A stretch of 64,000 bases of DNA from Synechococcus sp. AG-670-F04. Lineage in GTDB: Bacteria > Cyanobacteriota > Cyanobacteriia > PCC-6307 > Cyanobiaceae. The notes beneath the pieces were generated by a model. It was not told the origin of the DNA and did not search any database. It saw only the letters and a list, made by a program, of their open reading frames with translations. Below, in pieces: positions 9,471 through 17,833 of this stretch (positions within the stretch are counted from its first letter, which is position 1; each line of letters begins with the position of its first letter). Position numbers and translations under genes: made by a program. The stretch covers positions 1 through 64,000 of the forward strand of contig QCSN01000003.1 of NCBI GenBank assembly GCA_003211515.1. The letters run 5' to 3'.

Positions 9471-9923
9471 ACTGACGGCTTTGCTTTTGCTTCTACTGGC
9501 CAAACCCAGTCTCAGCCTTGCTGCCCTCGCTCTTGGTCTGCACCATTTGGGAATGATGGGGCGGGTCCTCCAAGATGATCTGGACTGCTCAACCGATCAG
9601 AATCATCTCGCCGTTCAGGCGATGGGGGCGGGGCCTCGCATCGCATGGCTCTACGGAAAACTGGCGATGAGCTGTCGCAGCTATCTGGCTTATTCCGCAT
9701 ACCGGGCCGATGTCATCCTGCGCGACACGGCGGTTGTGGGAATGGTTGGAGGTGCAGGACTCGGTTGGCAACTTATCGAATCACTAACGTCTTTTCATTG
9801 GGCGATGGTGTTCTGGCTGGTAATCGCCTACGCCTGCCTGACCAGTCTTGGTGAAGGACTGAGTCATTGGATGCTGGAGCGATGGGCCTGCAAAGCTGGC
9901 CAGCTGCAACAGGGGTCGAGTCG

Positions 9924-10595
9924 ATGGCGATAGCTCCCAAGCAACTGGTGGTCCTGGGAGACAGTGGTGTCCACGGATGGGGAGATCGCGAAAGAGGTGG
10001 TTGGTGCGAGCGTCTCAGGCTGGATTGGATGGGGACGCCAAAAGGACCGGTGGTTTACGGCTTAGGTGTCCGTGGTGATGGTCTTGAGCGTGTTGCTGCC
10101 CGTTGGGAGCAGGAATGGACCTGTCGTGGTGAACTACGGCGCAAAACACCCGATGGGGTGATCCTGAGCATCGGATTGAACGACAGTGCCCGTGTCGGTC
10201 GTCCTGACGGCCGACCCCAGCTGAACCTCGATGGCTACAGCTTCGGAATGGGGCAGCTCCTTGACGAAATCAAGAGCCAGACCTCCGTTTTGGTGCTTGG
10301 ACTGACACCGGTTGATGAACATGTGATGCCCTTTGCGGACTGTCTCTGGTACAGCAATCAGGAGGTTGCCGCTTACGAAAGGGCTCTTGGAGAGGTCTGC
10401 CAGGAGGTCGACGTTCCGTTTCTGGCCCTCCACGAATCGATGCGTGCACAGTCGGAGTGGCTCAGCTGGATCGAACCGGATGGGATCCATCTCAATGCCA
10501 GTGGCCATCACTGGATTCATCAACAGTTGGTTCAATGGGATGCCCTGCTTGGCTGGGCAGGACTGGAGCCACTCGCTAATGTGTGTGTTTCCTGA
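9924..10595 (+). CDS. SGNH/GDSL-family hydrolase
   Basis: A 223-residue SGNH hydrolase, probably an esterase or lipase-like enzyme. Block I is LGDSGVHGWGD (catalytic Ser in GDS), block III is SIGLND (Gly and Asn of the oxyanion hole), and block V is EPDGIHLNASGH (Asp-x-x-His). There is no signal peptide, so it is probably cytoplasmic. The ATG at 9924 overlaps the 3' end of phnE by 10 bp, suggesting coupling to the phn operon. Substrate unknown. Confidence 0.85.
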   Translation: MAIAPKQLVVLGDSGVHGWGDRERGGWCERLRLDWMGTPKGPVVYGLGVRGDGLERVAARWEQEWTCRGELRRKTPDGVILSIGLNDSARVGRPDGRPQLNLDGYSFGMGQLLDEIKSQTSVLVLGLTPVDEHVMPFADCLWYSNQEVAAYERALGEVCQEVDVPFLALHESMRAQSEWLSWIEPDGIHLNASGHHWIHQQLVQWDALLGWAGLEPLANVCVS

Positions 10596-10597
10596 CA

Positions 10598-10777
10598 ATG
10601 GCCGACGGTATGGGACCGGAGCAAACCCCACAACTAACGAATCGCCAGGTCCCCGCACAGCGCAAAACGACGCTCAAATGGGATGCGAACGGCGAGCTAA
10701 CAGCGGTTGATACGGCGAGAATCATTGATCGGCTCACCCATCCCGACTTGAACCGCTGTGATCTCGAATCAGCCTGA
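10598..10777 (+). CDS. Small hypothetical protein, 59 aa
   Basis: A short hydrophilic protein starting at ATG 10598, directly after the SGNH gene (gap of 2 bp). The second half reads like a helix-rich binding domain (LKWDANGELTAVDTARIIDRL). It is similar in style to short conserved picocyanobacterial proteins, but I cannot name it. Its tight position after the hydrolase suggests cotranscription. Confidence 0.6.
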   Translation: MADGMGPEQTPQLTNRQVPAQRKTTLKWDANGELTAVDTARIIDRLTHPDLNRCDLESA

Positions 10778-10830
10778 TTCCCCTTTGTGGAGCTTGCTTT
10801 GATTCATGACATCGGAGGTCTAACAATCTC

Positions 10831-10849
10831 CAGTGACACTTTTTCACTG
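10831..10849. other. Inverted repeat CAGTGA/TCACTG
   Basis: CAGTGA at 10831-10836 pairs with TCACTG at 10844-10849 around a 7-nt CACTTTT loop. It lies between the small gene and the sigma-factor gene. It is not followed by a T run on the plus strand, so a terminator role is weak; a binding site is equally possible. Confidence 0.3.
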
Positions 10850-10887
10850 ATCTTGTCCGCAGCGCTGGTGTGAGTGGGTCACGACAC

Positions 10888-10922
10888 GACACCTTGGTGT
10901 CGCTCAATGACACCTGAGTGTC
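10888..10922. promoter_or_regulatory. Two GACAC/GTGTC palindromes 21 bp apart
   Basis: GACACC-TT-GGTGTC (10888-10901) is followed by GACAC-CTGA-GTGTC (10909-10922). The half-sites are the same and the centres (10894.5 and 10915.5) are 21 bp apart, two helical turns, so two dimers would sit on one face of the DNA. They are 54-88 bp upstream of the chosen sigma-factor start. This looks like a tandem operator; the regulator is unknown. Confidence 0.5.
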
Positions 10923-10975
10923 CTGGCAAAACAACAGCAACAAAGCAACTTGTGGGGGTCATGCAGAACCCCCTT

Positions 10976-11791
10976 ATGAGCGCAAAGAACGACCAAAAAA
11001 CACATGAAAAGCACCGGAGATTGCCCGAATCAATTCGACGTCGCAACATCACATTTCTCGACCACCTTGGTTTGGTCCATCTGGTGGCACAACGTCAGCT
11101 TCAAAAGAGCACAGACTCCTATGACGATCTGGTGCAGGAATCGGCGTTGGGTGCACTGGCTGCTGTCGAACGATTTGATGAAGAACGAGGTTGTCGACCA
11201 AGCACCTACATCGTCAGTCGAGCCAATGGACAAATTCTTCACTATCGCCGCGATCGTTCCTCAATCATCAAGGTGCCATGGCGACATCGTGATCTCGCGA
11301 TCAAAGCTGAAAGGCTTCAAAAACAGCAGACAGTCCGTGGCTTACCAGCCTTGAGTGAGGCGGAATTAGCCATGCATCTAGGTGTGGGTCTTGAGAAATT
11401 GCAAGCTTGTTGCCGAGGCGTTCAGAACTGCAAAACCTTGAGCCTTGACCAACCCCAACACCGGGGAAATCACGAGGTTGATGATCCACTCATGGGGTGC
11501 ATCAAGACAGGCGATCAAAGCCATGATGATGAACACGCCTGGCTGATCTCAGCCCTAAAGAAACTTGACCCTTTCGCTCAACACTGGCTACTGGCTCACT
11601 ATGTGGATGGATGTTCACTCCGTGATCTAGCGGGTCATTGCGGGATGAATACAGGACAGATGCGCATCCTGCTACGTGATGCCGTTCAACTTTTGAAAGC
11701 ATGGGCTAAGCGAGATGGAGTCCTGAAGCCAATGCCATTGCCAGGAGTGCCGCGAAAAGGGTCTGAATCCCATTCACCGCTTCATTGCTGA
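10976..11791 (+). CDS. Sigma-70 family factor, group 3 (SigF-like)
   Basis: An RNA polymerase sigma factor of about 271 residues. Region 2 is clear: HLGLVHLVAQRQL, DLVQESALGALAAVERFD (core binding) and STYIVSRANGQILHYRRDR (-10 recognition), followed by KVPWRHRDL, typical of SigB/SigF-type factors. Region 3 follows (LSEAELAMHLGVGLEKL). Region 4 ends in a helix-turn-helix near YVDGCSLRDLAGHCGMNTGQ. No region 1.1 is present. The ATG at 10976 is chosen because upstream codons run through the palindromic repeats; an open frame continues to 10874. The 3' end overlaps the convergent DUF92 gene by 86 bp. Confidence 0.8.
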   Translation: MSAKNDQKTHEKHRRLPESIRRRNITFLDHLGLVHLVAQRQLQKSTDSYDDLVQESALGALAAVERFDEERGCRPSTYIVSRANGQILHYRRDRSSIIKVPWRHRDLAIKAERLQKQQTVRGLPALSEAELAMHLGVGLEKLQACCRGVQNCKTLSLDQPQHRGNHEVDDPLMGCIKTGDQSHDDEHAWLISALKKLDPFAQHWLLAHYVDGCSLRDLAGHCGMNTGQMRILLRDAVQLLKAWAKRDGVLKPMPLPGVPRKGSESHSPLHC

Positions 11792-12431
11792 GCCAATTGA
11801 TCCGATGTTGCGCTAGTGCTCCCAGCAAGCTTTCGGCCAAGGTGGCAATCAAACCAACCACACTGATCAACAACAATTCAGATGTCGTTGTGATCAATCC
11901 GAAGAGCAACATCACCATTGACATCACCACACTTCCAACGGCACTCGCCAATGTTCCTTCCAGACTGATGGCTCCTTCGGTCCCTGCGGGTACGGGTTGA
12001 AGCGTTGTGATCAGCAATGTGGTCCGGCCCCAGCGTTGCCCGATTTCACTACCAAACGTATCTGCCAGTTTTGCCGCGAAACTGGCAGCAAATCCAATCA
12101 TTAGCAACTTTGCGGGCTGGAGACCGCCTGCGACCATCAGAGCTAGCCCTGCGCCCACAGCTGCAGAACCCCAAACATTCTCTGGGCCGCGTCGTCCCCC
12201 ACGACCTTCCTCCAAACCCCGCTGCTGCTTCACGGCCCAACCGAGTTTGGTCACAAGACTTCCCAGAACGAGATAAGCGACAACGGCACTCCAGCCCTGC
12301 CATCCCAGGGATCCCCAAAGAACAGTGCCCAAAATTCCAGCATTCACCCAACCTGCTGGAGTCAGCAGTGGAATCCGCTGTGCAAGCCCAATCAGCACTG
12401 CATTGACAAGAAATGCCGTTACCCAGATCAC
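11706..12431 (-). CDS. DUF92/TIGR00297 membrane protein (VTE6-like)
   Basis: A 241-residue integral membrane protein with about six hydrophobic segments. The family hallmark KLADTFGSEIGQRWG and the later VPAGTEGAISLEGTLAS are both present. Members include plant VTE6, a phytyl-phosphate kinase that salvages phytol from chlorophyll into tocopherol and phylloquinone; the same role here is inference. Its 3' 86 bp overlap the sigma-factor gene on the opposite strand. Confidence 0.82.
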   Translation of the reverse strand: MIWVTAFLVNAVLIGLAQRIPLLTPAGWVNAGILGTVLWGSLGWQGWSAVVAYLVLGSLVTKLGWAVKQQRGLEEGRGGRRGPENVWGSAAVGAGLALMVAGGLQPAKLLMIGFAASFAAKLADTFGSEIGQRWGRTTLLITTLQPVPAGTEGAISLEGTLASAVGSVVMSMVMLLFGLITTTSELLLISVVGLIATLAESLLGALAQHRINWLSNEAVNGIQTLFAALLAMALASGLHLA

Positions 12432-12533
12432 GGGAGTTGCGCTGCAACGGTGAGACTAAGAGAATGATCAATCATCCAAGAGGCCAGTGATCAAATTGAG
12501 GTCAACAATGAAGGAAGGGTCAAATCAAAGCTG

Positions 12534-13283
12534 TTATGTATCTGATTTTTCCCGTTTCAATTTAGAAAAGATGCTTGCTTCAAAAAAACTGAAACCCAGA
12601 AACAGAATTACAGGGTAAATCGGTGGAATCGAACACGAACCTCCCCAGACAAGGGGCAACCAGATCGCGGTCGACACCATAAAAAAACATGTCTTAACCA
12701 ACAAGCTTCGTCGCAATTGACTGACATGAGAGGAGAGTGTCTGCGGTTGGCCGATACAAAAATGGATGTACATCAGAAAATACATGGCACTGATTAACAG
12801 AAAGGCCATGATCCAGTACAAATAATGCAAATTGGCCCACTCCATAATCACGGAATGAAATCCACTTATTCCCTTGCGACCATTCATGTCACCATTCATC
12901 ATTTGAGCAAACGTTCCTGACTTCACCTTGATGATTAAGATGACATCTCCAGCCCCTAGGCATGTAAACGCCAAAAGCAATCCATTAATAAAATTCTGCA
13001 GCTGACGGTTCAATCCCCCGATTTTTATGATGCATTTTTGAGTCGACCAAAGCTCATAAAGAACCATAAAAGTAATGACATAGGCAGCAAATAAATATGC
13101 AATCACAATGACTTTCATCGAGACATCGATGGCTCCTGGGGGAACACTTACCAATTTGTTGACAAGTTCTGGCAGCTCAACCGCGATCAATGTCATCGCA
13201 ACGGCATAAACGGCATCGATTAGTCCCATCCAGGCATCTGAATTTTCACTCTGGAGGTGATGAACCGAATGCCGTAATGCCAT
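12534..13283 (-). CDS. TMEM175-like (DUF1211) multi-pass membrane protein
   Basis: A 249-residue protein with about six hydrophobic segments. The N-terminal stretch AWMGLIDAVYAVAMTLIAVELPEL resembles the first helix of DUF1211/TMEM175 channels, whose core is an acidic or Ser residue followed by a DGVFAIAITLL-type helix. Bacterial TMEM175 proteins are K+-selective channels. The match is partial (the Phe-Ser-Asp filter pattern is altered), so channel activity is tentative. Composition is more AT-rich than the neighbours. Confidence 0.5.
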   Translation of the reverse strand: MALRHSVHHLQSENSDAWMGLIDAVYAVAMTLIAVELPELVNKLVSVPPGAIDVSMKVIVIAYLFAAYVITFMVLYELWSTQKCIIKIGGLNRQLQNFINGLLLAFTCLGAGDVILIIKVKSGTFAQMMNGDMNGRKGISGFHSVIMEWANLHYLYWIMAFLLISAMYFLMYIHFCIGQPQTLSSHVSQLRRSLLVKTCFFMVSTAIWLPLVWGGSCSIPPIYPVILFLGFSFFEASIFSKLKREKSDT

Positions 13284-13546
13284 CTCAGAGGTGGAGAGAA
13301 GCCTGTCGTGGTTCTAGCTTGAATGCGATGCACAATCGAGCGCCTGACAGGGTTTGAGCGATCCAATCGCTGCTTGTAATGAAGACAGCAGAGCGTTCCC
13401 TATTCGTGTGGGCACCTCTTCGGCTGCGGGGTCACCCGCCGTTCGATCGATCGACACGCCTTCCTCATGTTGCACTCCCCTAAGGAAGGCTCAGCTGCGC
13501 GGCGTTGCACGAGAGAATTCAACCTATATGCGGTGCAGGCAACGTC

Positions 13547-14059
13547 ATGGTGTTCAGCAGTAAGAGAAACAAATTCTTCCTGGTGCTTGAGAAAAGCGGC
13601 GCAACTACTCCCGTCGATCTCAAGCCCGAGGGAGATGCACCCTCCGTTGCTGAGCAGGCCAGTTCATCAGAACAAGCTGAATCGAAGCCGCCCGGTCTCC
13701 TGATTTCGGCACCAGCCTCAGGCCAAACCATTTCCTCAACCGAAACCAGCACCCCAGCCACCACATCGGTCGATCCTTCACCAGACGAGGTGAACACTGC
13801 AGCAACCACCGCCACCGGGGCAGAGTCAGTCCCAGCAGGGGCAGAGCCAGCAGAGCCAGCACCAAGTGTGGTGATAACCACCGCTGAATCGATCGCTGCC
13901 GAGCTCGCTGCTGCAGAGGCCGAACGCCCTGCGCTCACCTTCACTACATTCGCTCCTGAGAATCTGATGCCAGGGCAAGCCCTGGTTCAACGGCGCAGAC
14001 GGCCTGGCGCCAGCATGAAATCGTTCAGCGGGATGGCCGAAGAACTCTTCAAGAGCTGA
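13547..14059 (+). CDS. Low-complexity Ala/Thr/Pro/Glu-rich protein
   Basis: About 170 residues from ATG 13547. A short basic N-terminus (FSSKRNKFFLVLEKSG) is followed by a long disordered Ser/Thr/Ala/Pro/Glu linker (about 20-125). A conserved-looking basic C-terminus follows, including FTTFAPENLMPGQALVQRRRRPGASMKSFSGMAEELFKS in total (about 40 residues). Such a short conserved tail behind a variable linker suggests a peptide that docks on a partner. No family recognised. Its 3' end overlaps rsmE by 11 bp, convergently. Confidence 0.6.
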   Translation: MVFSSKRNKFFLVLEKSGATTPVDLKPEGDAPSVAEQASSSEQAESKPPGLLISAPASGQTISSTETSTPATTSVDPSPDEVNTAATTATGAESVPAGAEPAEPAPSVVITTAESIAAELAAAEAERPALTFTTFAPENLMPGQALVQRRRRPGASMKSFSGMAEELFKS

Positions 14060-14792
14060 GTGAGCGCCAACTCACCAAACTCACGGCAGCCCGAACTGCT
14101 GCTGTTGAAGTCCTGAGGATGGTCTGCCCCATCGCCACAGGTTCCCAACCTTTGTTGAGGGCTCGGTCTACTTCTGTTTCGGTCCATCCACCTTCCGGTC
14201 CCACCACCAACCAGGTCTCAAGGGGATCCTGGGACTTCAACAACCATTCATCCAAACGCTGTCTTGCGGCTGCCCGCGACACCGCAAACCCGATGCGCAC
14301 GGATGGTCCAGGATCCCAGTGCTCCAGCGGGCAAGCGACCCTCAGTTCGGGCTTCCACAATCGCTCACACTGTTCGGTGGCTTCCCGGACCACGGTCTGC
14401 CAACGCTTTGGACGTAGTTCGGCCTGGGACGTGCAGCGATCCGCATGAAGCGGTTGAAAAACATCAACGCCTAGCTCAGTGGCCATCCTGAGCCAATCGT
14501 CCGTGCCTCGCCGGACAAGAGCCACAGCAAGCCCCAGCTTAGGACTTGGCATCGGCTCCTGATCGCGTGGATTCTCAACACCATCGGAGAGTCGCAGCGC
14601 TTGGCCTCGCACAAGCTGGGCGTGCCAGAGGTGCCCCCGCCCATCGATCAAAGCAACTGAATCCCCCACTCGCTTGCGCAAGACCCTTCTTAGGTAGTGA
14701 CCTTCCTCCTGATCAAGGGGCAACAGCTGCTCGTCGGATCTCAAATCCTCCAAACGGGCTGGGTCAACCAACAGACGACGCAGTTCAGCCAC
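14049..14792 (-). CDS. rsmE: 16S rRNA m3U1498 methyltransferase RsmE
   Basis: SPOUT-class methyltransferase that N3-methylates U1498 of 16S rRNA. Family features: an N-terminal PUA-like part (HYLRRVLRKRVGD), LATELGV-type helix (RMATELGVDVFQPL), GPEGGWTETEVD and the trefoil-knot end MGQTILRTSTAAVRA. I place the start at GTG 14792 (247 aa); the frame is open to 14903, but those codons overlap the DUF3531 gene heavily. The GTG overlaps that gene's stop by 8 bp, so the two are coupled. Confidence 0.9.
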   Translation of the reverse strand: MAELRRLLVDPARLEDLRSDEQLLPLDQEEGHYLRRVLRKRVGDSVALIDGRGHLWHAQLVRGQALRLSDGVENPRDQEPMPSPKLGLAVALVRRGTDDWLRMATELGVDVFQPLHADRCTSQAELRPKRWQTVVREATEQCERLWKPELRVACPLEHWDPGPSVRIGFAVSRAAARQRLDEWLLKSQDPLETWLVVGPEGGWTETEVDRALNKGWEPVAMGQTILRTSTAAVRAAVSLVSWRSLSS

Positions 14793-15234
14793 TTGGGGGA
14801 AACATGCTGTCTGGATGGTCTTCCACCGGCCAGTCGGTGTTAACACCTCCCACAACCAGTTCCTCGATCTGGACAACATCCGTATCGAGCTGCCGCAGGG
14901 CATTGATCAACACATCAATCGCCACTCCATCGCTGGTCCCAAGATCCAACCAGCAACGTGCCCAATCCCCCTGGTATTCGAGCTGCCCCATGTTGTGCAT
15001 CAGGGCAGGTATCACAGACTCTGCCTCTTCGTTGTCGTATCCCATCCAGCTGAGATCAGCACCTTCATCGTGAACCTGAAGGTTTTCAGCATTGAAACCC
15101 CCAAGGCGACCAATCACGTACCAACTGTCGAAGACTCCATCGACGTAATTGCGTTCACCTTGACTCGGAACTTCGGAGAAACGAAGCCACAACCAGCAGT
15201 TGAACGGATCGACTTCGCGGAATCGGACGTCCAT
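14785..15234 (-). CDS. DUF3531 family protein
   Basis: A 149-residue protein matching the cyanobacterial/plastid family DUF3531: MDVRFREVDPFNCWLW at the start, GGFNAENLQVHDEG in the middle, and PALMHNMGQLEYQG...RCWLDLGTSD...DVLINALRQLD in the second half. Function unknown. It overlaps rsmE downstream and diverges from the ABC ATPase gene. Confidence 0.85.
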   Translation of the reverse strand: MDVRFREVDPFNCWLWLRFSEVPSQGERNYVDGVFDSWYVIGRLGGFNAENLQVHDEGADLSWMGYDNEEAESVIPALMHNMGQLEYQGDWARCWLDLGTSDGVAIDVLINALRQLDTDVVQIEELVVGGVNTDWPVEDHPDSMFPPSG

Positions 15235-15276
15235 GGGACCAAGGGTCAGCCTTCATCATGAGTCAAGCTGAAACAC

Positions 15277-15915
15277 ATGCTTCAACTCCAGCAGATCCTC
15301 TACGCGCCGGCCACTGCCAGCGAGCCCATTCTCCGCGGGATCGAGTTGTATGCAGCGCCGGGACGGCCTGTCCTTGTGGCCGGTGAAAGTGGATCCGGTA
15401 AATCCAGTCTGCTGGAGGTGATCAGCGGGCTGGCATCCAACAAGTCGGGCTCAATCCGCTGGAACGGTTCCATCCTTAATCAACGCCAGAGACGGGCCTT
15501 GTGCGGAATGGTGTTCCAATTTCCCGAGCGATATTTTCTGGGATTAACCATTACTCAGGAACTGAAATTGGGGCATCGTCGACTTTCAACCGACAGGATC
15601 AATCAGATTTTGCGCCGCGTCGGTCTTGAACAGATTGATCGAACCATGGCTCCAGAACGCCTGAGCGGTGGACAACAACGACGCCTATCCCTTGCCGTTC
15701 AACTGTTACGTGGTGCCCAGGTTCTGTTGCTGGATGAACCCACTGCAGGCCTCGACTGGTCGGTTCGAGACGATGTGTTGTCTTTACTGGCGGATCTGGC
15801 CCGCGATCAGGTGCTGATTGTTGTTACCCATGAGCCCGAACTCTTCCAGCGCTGGGCCTGTGATCGTCATCGTCTTGAGGCCGGCCAACTGACCTCTCTG
15901 ACTACATTGCCCTGA
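15277..15915 (+). CDS. ABC transporter ATPase, small
   Basis: A 212-residue stand-alone ABC ATPase with Walker A GESGSGKSS, the Q-loop GMVFQFPERYFLG, the signature RLSGGQQRRLSLA and Walker B VLLLDEPTAGLD, plus the switch His in VVTHEPEL. The FQFPE Q-loop and overall shape resemble cobalt/nickel-type ECF ATPases (CbiO/EcfA). No permease is adjacent, so the substrate is unknown. hslO starts 16 bp downstream. Confidence 0.78.
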   Translation: MLQLQQILYAPATASEPILRGIELYAAPGRPVLVAGESGSGKSSLLEVISGLASNKSGSIRWNGSILNQRQRRALCGMVFQFPERYFLGLTITQELKLGHRRLSTDRINQILRRVGLEQIDRTMAPERLSGGQQRRLSLAVQLLRGAQVLLLDEPTAGLDWSVRDDVLSLLADLARDQVLIVVTHEPELFQRWACDRHRLEAGQLTSLTTLP

Positions 15916-15930
15916 AGAAGCAAATCAACG

Positions 15931-16848
15931 ATGGCCGATCGGCTGGTCAGGGCAACGGCAGCCGGAGGTGGGATCCGTCTTGTTGCAGTCTCCACGACAG
16001 CTTCAGTGCAGGAAGCCAGAGACCGTCATGGGCTCTCGTACATCACAACCGTGATGCTCGGACGTGCCATGAGTGCCGGACTGATGTTGGCCAGTTCGAT
16101 GAAAGTTCACCATGGCCGGGTGAACCTGCGCGTGGGGTCCGATGGCCCCCTTGGTGGGCTCATGGTGGACGCAGGACGAGACGGCTCGGTACGCGGTTAC
16201 GTGGGAAAACCCAATCTGGAATTGGATCCGGTCGCCGATGATCTCGGGAACTACTGCTTTGATTTTCAGGCCGCTGCGGGGACCGGATACCTTCACATCG
16301 TCCGGGATGATGGTCAGGGCGAGCCCTTTACCAGCACGGTTGAACTGGTGAGTGGGGGTATTGGTGAGGACGTGGCGTCCTATCTGCTCCATTCTGAGCA
16401 GACACCATCCGGTGTGTTCGTTGGCGAGCAGATCAGCAGCACGAACCTGAGCTGCTCGGGTGGACTTCTGGTTCAGATTCTTCCCAAGGCGGCCGAAGAA
16501 CCGGCGCTCGTGGCATTGATCGAGGAACGCTGCAGGGAGATCCAGGATTTCAGCACTCGACTCAGAGATTGTCAGGGGAATCTGGAAACGCTTCTGATGG
16601 ATCTTTTTCCTGATCTAGATCCACAACCCCTCGAAGATGCTGATGCAAGCCAGTCAGTCAAGTTTCATTGTCCCTGCACGCGTAAGCGCAGCATTAATGC
16701 TTTGAAGATGCTGGGACCGACCGAATTAACCGACATGCTGGAAGTGGATGGAGGTGCTGAATTGACCTGCCATTTCTGCAACACGCAATATCAAATATCA
16801 GCAGAAGAATTGCAAGATCTGATCGCCGAATTTCCAAGCGCAGTCTGA
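15931..16848 (+). CDS. hslO: Redox-regulated chaperone Hsp33
   Basis: A holdase that is activated by oxidation when its zinc-binding cysteines form disulfides. The N-terminal domain (about 1-225) shows [15 protein letters not shown] and [15 protein letters not shown]. The C-terminal zinc centre has FHCPCTRKR (CxC, about 249-251) and LTCHFC (CxxC, about 282-285), the complete four-cysteine set. The length of 305 residues is normal. Such a chaperone fits the photo-oxidative stress of a marine phototroph. Confidence 0.93.
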   Translation: MADRLVRATAAGGGIRLVAVSTTASVQEARDRHGLSYITTVMLGRAMSAGLMLASSMKVHHGRVNLRVGSDGPLGGLMVDAGRDGSVRGYVGKPNLELDPVADDLGNYCFDFQAAAGTGYLHIVRDDGQGEPFTSTVELVSGGIGEDVASYLLHSEQTPSGVFVGEQISSTNLSCSGGLLVQILPKAAEEPALVALIEERCREIQDFSTRLRDCQGNLETLLMDLFPDLDPQPLEDADASQSVKFHCPCTRKRSINALKMLGPTELTDMLEVDGGAELTCHFCNTQYQISAEELQDLIAEFPSAV

Positions 16849-16866
16849 CTTAGCAGTCTGACTTAG
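16841..16866 (+). repeat. Tandem 13-bp duplication across the hslO stop
   Basis: CAGTCTGACTTAG occurs at 16841-16853 and again at 16854-16866 with no spacer. The first copy contains the hslO stop codon (TGA). It looks like a recent slippage duplication and does not change the protein. Confidence 0.8.
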
Positions 16867-16872
16867 AAAAGT

Positions 16873-17568
16873 TTAAGCGAGAAAAAGGATCGATACCCAG
16901 AGCAGCAGCAATGCAGGCAGAGCCTGAATTTGATCAGAACCAAGGTAAATCGGTGGAAGGGAGACCGATGCGGTGATGGACGTACAAATCACCCCGATCA
17001 AGAGACCGGCAACCAAGAAGAACAGGCTCCAGCCCAGGGCAGGAAGGGCACGGCGTCCTCGGCGGACACTGCTGATGAAAGCTCCGATCACCGCCAATGA
17101 CAGGATCAATTCCGTACTGCCTCTGGTGAAGACCAGAAAGAGCAGGCCGAGGGAGCCGCCAATCAGTCGAACGATCAGGCCCTGACCTTCGGCAAGACTC
17201 CATTGGGGGGTCAGCCCTGTGAACGACTGGGTCGGATCCGGCAGCTTGGCCCGAAGGCGCTGAACCACCCCAACTCCTGGAAGCCCCTGCGCAGGTCCTG
17301 GCTCAACCGGAGCCACCTCTTCTCTGGCCGATGCCCGTGCTGCCGCCTGGCTGAGCTGCCCGTCCTGCCGGTCCCGGAGCCGAGACATCAGAACAGCGTC
17401 ATAGGCCGCCTCAATCTTCGCTTGAAGTTGCGGATCATCTCCCGCCTCAGTGATGCACCGCTCGCGGGCATCTTGAACAGCTTCAAAGCTCGCACCAGGC
17501 TTCAAACCAAGCCGCTGATAAGGGTCGTTGGCCCCAGACTCTGGACTCGGCTCGCTCACCGCAGCCAT
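16873..17568 (-). CDS. CPP1-like (DUF3353) J-like membrane protein
   Basis: A 231-residue protein. The N-terminal J-domain-like segment (DPYQRLGLKPGASFEAVQDARERC, about 16-39) lacks the HPD motif of true DnaJ. Three or four hydrophobic helices follow (about 130-230). This matches the CPP1/Ycf-like family; the plant member is a holdase that stabilises protochlorophyllide oxidoreductase in the plastid. The equivalent cyanobacterial role is inferred. Confidence 0.8.
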   Translation of the reverse strand: MAAVSEPSPESGANDPYQRLGLKPGASFEAVQDARERCITEAGDDPQLQAKIEAAYDAVLMSRLRDRQDGQLSQAAARASAREEVAPVEPGPAQGLPGVGVVQRLRAKLPDPTQSFTGLTPQWSLAEGQGLIVRLIGGSLGLLFLVFTRGSTELILSLAVIGAFISSVRRGRRALPALGWSLFFLVAGLLIGVICTSITASVSLPPIYLGSDQIQALPALLLLWVSILFLA

Positions 17569-17611
17569 TGAGGTTCAAGAACAAACTTCAGTAGAGCGTA
17601 TCGACGACAGT

Positions 17612-17833
17612 TCAAAAGAGGGGGGTGCCATGACAAAAACCCTCCGAACTTTCCAATCTGAGCCTGCAGCTGATTGCATCCTTCTCGTTCACCCAGCGAC
17701 GTCTCTTCAGCAATGGCATCTGGGGCGGGAGGTGATAGGCCTCGATGATCTCGATCGGGTCACCTCCGCCACGAAAGCAGACGTAATCCGTGCCACCGTC
17801 TGATCGCGTTCGATGCAGCCAGAGAGTGTCCAC
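17612..17833 (-). CDS. Possible small hypothetical protein, 73 aa
   Basis: The frame reads as a plausible soluble protein, with GGTDYVCFRGGGDPIEIIEAY as its most structured part. The other strand also has an open frame at 17630-17803 (57 aa, starting MTKTLRTFQ). Only one is likely to be real. I favour the minus strand because its charged/Gly/aromatic mix looks more like a folded domain, but the evidence is thin. Confidence 0.4.
   Translation of the reverse strand: MDTLWLHRTRSDGGTDYVCFRGGGDPIEIIEAYHLPPQMPLLKRRRWVNEKDAISCRLRLESSEGFCHGTPLF

Larger units (their letters stand above)
8382..9933 (+). pseudogene. phnE: PhnE-type two-domain permease, frameshifted at C9
   Basis: Membrane subunit of the phosphonate/phosphite importer, apparently a fusion of two permease halves (about 517 residues in all). 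The first half runs from ATG 8382. Around 9380-9388, a run of nine C, the frame leaves the permease and becomes non-membrane sequence ending at 9578. The permease continues in the +1 frame from about 9373 to 9933 with hydrophobic segments and an EAA-like loop (LQDDLDCS, VQAMGAG), matching the first-half QCMGAGS loop. Deleting one C would restore a single ORF. It may be a real mutation, a phase-variable tract, transcriptional slippage, or a sequencing error; the otherwise well-kept second half argues for recent or non-genuine disruption. Confidence 0.75.

Noticed and set aside
10823-10860. CAGTGA/TCACTG hairpin as terminator of the phn operon
   Set aside because: No T run follows on the plus strand; kept only as an inverted repeat.
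15931-16392. Antisense frames within hslO
   Set aside because: Hsp33 is clear on the plus strand; the minus frame has no domain.
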